This document shows positions 4,767-5,863 of a stretch of DNA of 5,863 nt, piece by piece. Position 1 is the stretch's first letter. Each line of letters opens with the position of its first letter. The notes under the pieces are model-generated. The model was not told the origin of the DNA and did no database searches. It saw nothing but the letters and a program-made list of their open reading frames with translations. This stretch comes from Spirochaetales bacterium (lineage in GTDB: Bacteria > Spirochaetota > Spirochaetia > Sphaerochaetales > Sphaerochaetaceae), in contig JAAYQY010000130.1 in assembly GCA_012519125.1 (NCBI GenBank), positions 1 through 5,863 on the forward strand, given 5' to 3'. The translations under genes and the position numbers were made by a program.

Positions 4767-5863
4767 AAGAAAAGGCAATCGCTATTGTACTTGGCGGAGG
4801 AAAAGGGACTCGTCTGTATCCCTTGACCATGGACCGAGCAAAACCTGCAGTACCCTTTGCTGGAAAGTACCGTTTGGTGGATATCCCCATCTCCAACTGT
4901 ATCAACAGTGGGATCAGGCAGATTTACATCCTTACGCAATTCAATTCAGCCTCCCTGCACAACCACATCTCAAACACCTACATTTTTGATACGTTCTCCA
5001 ATGGGTTCGTTGAGATTCTGGCAGCAGAACAGACCAACCAGACCGATACATGGTATCAGGGGACAGCAGATGCTGTTCGCAAGAACCTCAAGCATTTCCA
5101 TGACCAGAATGCTGACTACTACATCATCCTCAGCGGTGATCAGCTCTATCGCATGGACCTCAAGGATATGCTTGATCGCCATATTGCGAGCAAAGCCGAA
5201 CTGACCATTGCATCCAAGCCCATCAGCAGGGAACAAGCTACCGGTCTTGGCATCATCGGTTGTGATGAGAAGGGAATTCTCACCAGCTTCTATGAAAAAC
5301 CGGCCAACGACTTGGATATCAGCGAGTTCAAGGTCCCCGATTCCTACATGTTCAACTCATTGAAAAAGCATGTTGGTCCCTCCAATGAATATCTGGCAAG
5401 CATGGGCATCTACATCTTCAATGCCAAGACCATGGAAGAGGTGCTCAACAACGACAAGACTGACTTCGGCAAGGAAATCATTCCCGATGTAATCAAGCAG
5501 AGACGGGTTGCAACCTATCTCTTTGATGGTTTCTGGGAAGATATCGGTACCATCAAGGCATTTTATGAGACCAATCTCGACCTTGCCTCGATCAACCCGC
5601 AGTTCAACTTCTATGATGAGCAGATGCCGATCTACACCCACCGCCGACACCTGCCGGCCACCAAGGTGAACTTCTGCAATATCTCCAGTTCCCTTACCAG
5701 CGAAGGATCAATCATTACCAACGCCTACATCGTCAACTCAATCATCGGTGTTCGCACCCTGATTGAATCCGGAGCTTCCCTCGATGGTGTCTACTGCATG
5801 GGTGCCTCCTTTTACGAGACAGAAGAGCAGAAGGTTGAGAATGCCAAGCGTGGGGTTCCCAAC
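4757..5863 (+). CDS. glgC: Glucose-1-phosphate adenylyltransferase, 3' end outside the window
   Basis: GlgC makes ADP-glucose and pyrophosphate from ATP and glucose-1-phosphate, the committed and usually allosterically controlled step of glycogen synthesis. The frame is open to the last base: 369 residues are visible, and roughly 50-60 are probably missing compared with the usual length. The nucleotidyltransferase domain has GGGKGTRLYPLT (13-24) and RAKPAVPFAGKYRLVDIPIS (27-46). SGDQLYRMD (126-134) carries the metal-binding Asp128, and YEKP the sugar-phosphate Lys181. YLASMGIYIF (212-221), TDFGKEIIPD (235-244) and FWEDIGTI (259-266) follow. The left-handed beta-helix begins after about 305. 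The wording of these motifs (NCINSG, LTQFNSASL, QGTADAVR) is of the plant/cyanobacterial type rather than the enterobacterial one. The ATG lies 8 nt after a Shine-Dalgarno AGGGGG (4743-4748) and overlaps the glgA end by 10 nt, suggesting translational coupling. Confidence 0.97.
   Translation, partial: MRLKEKAIAIVLGGGKGTRLYPLTMDRAKPAVPFAGKYRLVDIPISNCINSGIRQIYILTQFNSASLHNHISNTYIFDTFSNGFVEILAAEQTNQTDTWYQGTADAVRKNLKHFHDQNADYYIILSGDQLYRMDLKDMLDRHIASKAELTIASKPISREQATGLGIIGCDEKGILTSFYEKPANDLDISEFKVPDSYMFNSLKKHVGPSNEYLASMGIYIFNAKTMEEVLNNDKTDFGKEIIPDVIKQRRVATYLFDGFWEDIGTIKAFYETNLDLASINPQFNFYDEQMPIYTHRRHLPATKVNFCNISSSLTSEGSIITNAYIVNSIIGVRTLIESGASLDGVYCMGASFYETEEQKVENAKRGVPN

Overview
The window reads as an ordinary chromosomal stretch from a bacterium of medium GC content, with six densely packed genes, all on the + strand. 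The combination of a plant/cyanobacterial-style GlgC, a GlgA-GlgC pair and a TPR protein leading into tsaE-tsaB-trxB fits a free-living spirochaete, and Sphaerochaeta or a relative is my best guess. That assignment rests on protein resemblance from memory, not on a search.

Left block (1-3227): the 3' part of a tetratricopeptide-repeat protein gene whose start lies before the window, then tsaE, tsaB and trxB. Every junction overlaps: TGATG at TPR/tsaE, ATGA at tsaE/tsaB, and 8 nt at tsaB/trxB. This is one transcription unit with likely translational coupling. TsaE and TsaB are two of the partners (with TsaD, not present here) that make the t6A modification at position 37 of ANN-decoding tRNAs. 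TrxB is a complete NADPH thioredoxin reductase.

Gap (3228-3299, 72 bp): the only real intergenic region and the most interesting part of the window. It holds a good sigma70-type promoter (TTGACG, 18-bp spacer, extended -10 TGTTCTAAT) whose expected transcription start is the A of the glgA ATG, so glgA may be expressed from a leaderless mRNA. The gap also carries two perfect 6-bp inverted repeats, one upstream of the promoter and one covering the -35 and most of the spacer. These look like an activator-type and a repressor-type site, though both could be chance.

Right block (3300-5863): glgA (glycogen synthase) and glgC (ADP-glucose pyrophosphorylase, cut off by the window end) overlap by 10 nt. 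GlgC makes ADP-glucose from glucose-1-phosphate and ATP, and GlgA polymerises it into glycogen.

I found no RNA gene, mobile element, CRISPR array or clear intrinsic terminator, and no convincing new biological system. The points worth checking are the control of the glg operon and the ancestry of GlgC.
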